A DNA stretch of 8,617 bases from Alphaproteobacteria bacterium (lineage in GTDB: Bacteria; Pseudomonadota; Alphaproteobacteria; SHVP01): the NCBI GenBank assembly GCA_026421105.1, contig JAPKDI010000041.1, positions 1-8,617 of the forward strand, read 5' to 3'. Within the stretch, counting starts at the first letter, position 1. Each line of letters opens with the position of its first letter. Under the pieces are notes generated by a model, which was given only the letters and a program-made list of their open reading frames with translations, searched no databases and was not told where the DNA came from. Below are positions 6,774 to 8,617 of this stretch, in pieces. Both the position numbers and the translations under genes were made by a program.

Positions 6774-7420
6774 GCAAATTCGCACGAATCAAGCGCTACC
6801 GCGCTGTTGCCTCGCTCTTGCTTCTGGCAGGGTTGTTGGCCGGCTGCGGCGGTATTATCCCCGGCAGCGCGCCGCCCGCCAGTCTGTACACCCTCACACC
6901 CAAGAGCACTTTTGACGAGAGCATTGCCGCAGTGCCGTGGCAGCTCGTTGTCGAGGAGCCCAGCGCCGCGGGTGGGCTTCAGGTGCAAAGCATTGCGCTG
7001 CGCACGAAGGCGATTGAGCTCCAGTATTTCGCCGGGGCCCGTTGGACTGAACGCGCGCCACGGATGGTACAAACGCTACTCGTCGAGTCTTTCGAAAACA
7101 GCGGCAAGATCGTCGCGGTTGGCCGGCAAACAAACGGCCTTCGGTCGGACTTCAATCTCAAGACGGAATTGCGCGAGTTTCAGGCCGAGTACGCCGGAAC
7201 CAATCGCCCGCCGACGGTTCATGTACGGATGAGCGCACGCCTCATTCAACAGCCACGCCGCGAGATCATCGCTTCGGAAAATTTCGATGCCAAGGTCGTT
7301 GCGTCAAGCACGTCGATGGAAGACGTCATCTTGGCTTTCGATGGTGCGCTCGGAAAGGTCATCCGGCGCACGGTCGAGTGGAGCCTCGAGAAAGGTGCCG
7401 CCGCCTATCGACCGCGTTGA
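6770..7420 (+). CDS. ABC-type transport auxiliary lipoprotein (PqiC/ABC_trans_aux-like)
   Basis: This is probably the lipoprotein partner of the MCE system, comparable to PqiC or the ABC_trans_aux family that accompanies MlaE/F/D genes in alphaproteobacteria. The 216-aa precursor has a lipoprotein signal peptide: positive residues (KFARIKRYR), a Leu/Ala core and lipobox LLAGC with acylated C26. The residue after the cysteine is Gly rather than Asp, consistent with sorting to the outer membrane. PASLYTLTP soon after the lipobox and the WTERAPRMVQTLLVESFENSG segment (about 92-112) are typical of the family. ATG overlaps the mlaD stop (ATGA), making it the fourth and last gene of the operon. Its stop lies 4 bases from the stop of the convergent racemase-like gene. 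Family call is good; lipid handling by this subunit is inferred from context. Confidence 0.87.
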   Translation: MSKFARIKRYRAVASLLLLAGLLAGCGGIIPGSAPPASLYTLTPKSTFDESIAAVPWQLVVEEPSAAGGLQVQSIALRTKAIELQYFAGARWTERAPRMVQTLLVESFENSGKIVAVGRQTNGLRSDFNLKTELREFQAEYAGTNRPPTVHVRMSARLIQQPRREIIASENFDAKVVASSTSMEDVILAFDGALGKVIRRTVEWSLEKGAAAYRPR

Positions 7421-7424
7421 CCCT

Positions 7425-8246
7425 CTATTCAGCCGCTTCGCGATTGCTGCCTCTAGGGTCCTGAAAATCGAGCGCCATGACAGCGTCAGCCATTGCGCGG
7501 TAGTGCGGTTGCCGGTCGTCACCAATCTGCGGATACTTTTGGATACTGTGGCTTAGGCCGAGAGACAGCGCCATCTCGGTTGCTTTGTACCCCGTCGTCA
7601 GTGGGTTCAAGACCGGTGCGTCGACCCGTGCCGCAATGTCATTGGCCGCAGGTGACATGCAGGTGCATCCCAACATGATGGCGTCCGCACCGTCTTCAGC
7701 GAGCGCACGGTCGCACTCTCGGGTGATCCGGTCCAGCTGGGTCATTTCGCCTGCACGCATATCCGTAACAAAATTCTTGTCGTCACCGAGTGAGTCCAAT
7801 TCGTCATCGGCACTCACACAGCGAATGGAAACGCAACGGTCCTCCATCCGGTAAAGCTGCAGTAGGCCGTGATAAATAAACAGCAATTGCGGCGGCCAAA
7901 TGGTGACGATGGAGAATTTGTCGCCGAGCTGGCAGGCCGCGTGCATCGTCGCCTGCCCGGCGCCAATAATGGGAATACGAAGACCCGAGCGCAGCACGTT
8001 CAAACCGTAGTCGCCGACGGTGTTGATGAACACGGCGTCGCAGCCCTCAGCCGCGGCGCGCAACCCGGTCTCGACGTTGGCGATTTCGCTCATGTGTCGG
8101 TTGATTTCGTTGGCTGGGAAGGCGGGCAACCGCGTCTCGATCAGCCGAGGATCAAACCCGGCGGCGCTGACGTCCAGAATTTCTTGCGGCGGCTTGTCGT
8201 CGCCCGTGCGCCGATAACCGGTCCCAATAACGGCAATCTTTTTCAT
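7425..8246 (-). CDS. Asp/Glu/hydantoin racemase superfamily protein with atypical active site
   Basis: This cytoplasmic protein of 273 aa belongs to the Asp/Glu/hydantoin racemase fold, closest by pattern to hydantoin racemases. Evidence is the N-terminal IAVIGTG strand, DAVFINTVGDYGL (70-82) at the first active-site loop, GLRIPIIGAGQATMHAA (88-104), the second active-site motif LGCTCMSP (192-199, C194), and the C-terminal NPLTTGYKATEMALSLGLS. Two-base racemases use one cysteine in each loop; hydantoin racemases have Cys in the DAVxxxCxGDxG context. Here that position is T76, while C194 is kept and followed by an unusual second cysteine, C196. It may therefore not racemise, and a one-cysteine activity such as an arylmalonate decarboxylase-like reaction is conceivable. 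An excellent AGGAGG with 6 bases of spacing (8253-8258) supports the start. It follows the ADP-ribosylglycohydrolase gene on the same strand by 50 bases. Confidence 0.82.
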   Translation of the reverse strand: MKKIAVIGTGYRRTGDDKPPQEILDVSAAGFDPRLIETRLPAFPANEINRHMSEIANVETGLRAAAEGCDAVFINTVGDYGLNVLRSGLRIPIIGAGQATMHAACQLGDKFSIVTIWPPQLLFIYHGLLQLYRMEDRCVSIRCVSADDELDSLGDDKNFVTDMRAGEMTQLDRITRECDRALAEDGADAIMLGCTCMSPAANDIAARVDAPVLNPLTTGYKATEMALSLGLSHSIQKYPQIGDDRQPHYRAMADAVMALDFQDPRGSNREAAE

Positions 8247-8296
8247 GATGAGCCTCCTGTCCAGAGGCCATCCTAGCAGCAGTCCTTTGTGCCTCG

Positions 8297-8617
8297 CTAC
8301 ACGTCGAGGTTATTGAGCTGCTTTGCGAGATCTTCCAGCATTTCTCGGTTCTCCACGCGGGAAATCCAATCCTTGGGGATTGCCTTGCCACCGAGGTAGG
8401 CGCCTGAAAGTGCGCCCGCCATCGCGCCCATCGTGTCTCTTTCGCCGCCCTGAAGGACAGCACAATAGACGCACTCTTTAAACGATTTTTGGTTCATCAA
8501 AAAGGAGTACAGCGCGTAGGGCAGTGACTCCGCAACCGTTTGGGATAGCTCAAGTTCCGGCGTTTGGGATAGCTCAAGTTCCGCGGCTGCTTTCTCTGGG
8601 GGGGCGTTGCCGGCAAC
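8297..8617 (-). CDS. ADP-ribosylglycohydrolase family protein, C-terminal part (5' end outside window)
   Basis: The minus frame is open from the TAG at 8297-8299 to the window edge, giving the last 106 residues of a protein that begins beyond 8617. The sequence AESLPYALYSF, then QGGERDTMGAMAGALSGAYLG and AIPKDW, matches the C-terminal metal-binding region of the DraG/ARH family, which removes ADP-ribose from proteins or other targets. In known members the motif is GGDxDT, with the two Asp and Thr binding the dinuclear Mg/Mn centre; here the first Asp is Glu. An in-frame 24-bp tandem duplication (8537-8584) adds an extra ELELSQT-containing unit just before AESLP. An ATG at 8500 is only an internal methionine, since the homologous region clearly continues upstream. 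The gene is probably cotranscribed with the racemase-like gene. The target is unknown. Confidence 0.85.
   Translation of the reverse strand, partial: VAGNAPPEKAAAELELSQTPELELSQTVAESLPYALYSFLMNQKSFKECVYCAVLQGGERDTMGAMAGALSGAYLGGKAIPKDWISRVENREMLEDLAKQLNNLDV
8537..8584. repeat. 24-bp direct tandem repeat inside the ADP-ribosylglycohydrolase gene
   Basis: Two adjacent 24-base units (8537-8560 and 8561-8584) are identical at 23 positions, differing only in the last base (G versus C). The period is 8 codons, so the frame is kept: the minus-strand protein reads ELELSQTP followed by ELELSQTV. The near-identity suggests a recent slippage or duplication event, or a sequencing or assembly artefact. 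Confidence 0.9.

Noticed and set aside
7419..7460. GACCCT/AGGGTC inverted repeat spanning the two convergent stop codons, considered as a bidirectional terminator
   Set aside because: The stem is only 6 bp with a loop of about 30 bases and only weak inner pairing, and no T tract lies on either side.
7869..8276. 135-codon plus-strand frame opposite the racemase-like gene
   Set aside because: It is antisense to a gene with clear family motifs and a strong ribosome binding site; no protein family resemblance is visible.
8598..8604. Run of seven G residues near the window edge, considered as a phase-variable tract in the ADP-ribosylglycohydrolase gene
   Set aside because: The tract is short, too little frame is visible beyond it to judge a frameshift, and the frame stays open through it to the window edge.

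Overview
The window looks like chromosomal DNA from an alphaproteobacterium, probably a free-living Rhodospirillales-like or Rhizobiales-like lineage. This is inferred from gene content and moderately GC-rich coding sequence, not from a marker gene. Three things point there: an AapQ/AapM/AapP (BztB/C/D) general amino acid transporter, a short mitochondrial-type class I cytochrome c, and a STAS-MlaE/MlaF/MlaD/lipoprotein lipid transporter cassette. There is no rRNA, tRNA, CRISPR array, insertion sequence or phage gene.

Region 1 (1-3137, plus strand) is the distal part of an amino acid ABC transporter operon. A GC-rich hairpin at 8-26 lies before aapQ; in this operon type the binding-protein gene aapJ usually sits just upstream, outside the window. 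aapQ and aapM overlap by 4 bases and aapP follows after 9 bases with a good ribosome binding site.

Region 2 (3138-3328) is a 191-base gap that holds debris. It contains a plus-strand fragment encoding the last ~25 residues of a universal stress protein with no body upstream, an overlapping 56-codon ORF with a faint GNAT-like start, and a perfect 9-bp hairpin that may end transcription from both sides.

Region 3 (3329-3703, minus strand) encodes a secreted monohaem cytochrome c with its own plausible promoter. The 137 bases up to the next start form a divergent promoter region.

Region 4 (3841-7420, plus strand) is a tight four-gene operon for an Mla/MCE-type lipid transporter: permease with an N-terminal STAS domain, ATPase, MCE-domain membrane protein and an outer-membrane-type auxiliary lipoprotein. 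Together they probably move phospholipids between inner and outer membranes. No MlaA or MlaC gene is in the window.

Region 5 (7425-8617, minus strand) converges on region 4 with only 4 bases between stop codons. It holds an Asp/Glu/hydantoin racemase-superfamily protein in which the first catalytic cysteine appears to be threonine. Upstream of it, cut by the window edge, is the C-terminal part of an ADP-ribosylglycohydrolase-family protein carrying an in-frame 24-bp tandem duplication and a Glu in place of the usual metal-binding Asp.

Most of the window is conserved housekeeping transport. The points most worth a second look are the gene debris after aapP and the active-site deviations in the two minus-strand enzymes at the right end. 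I see no clear evidence of a wholly new system.
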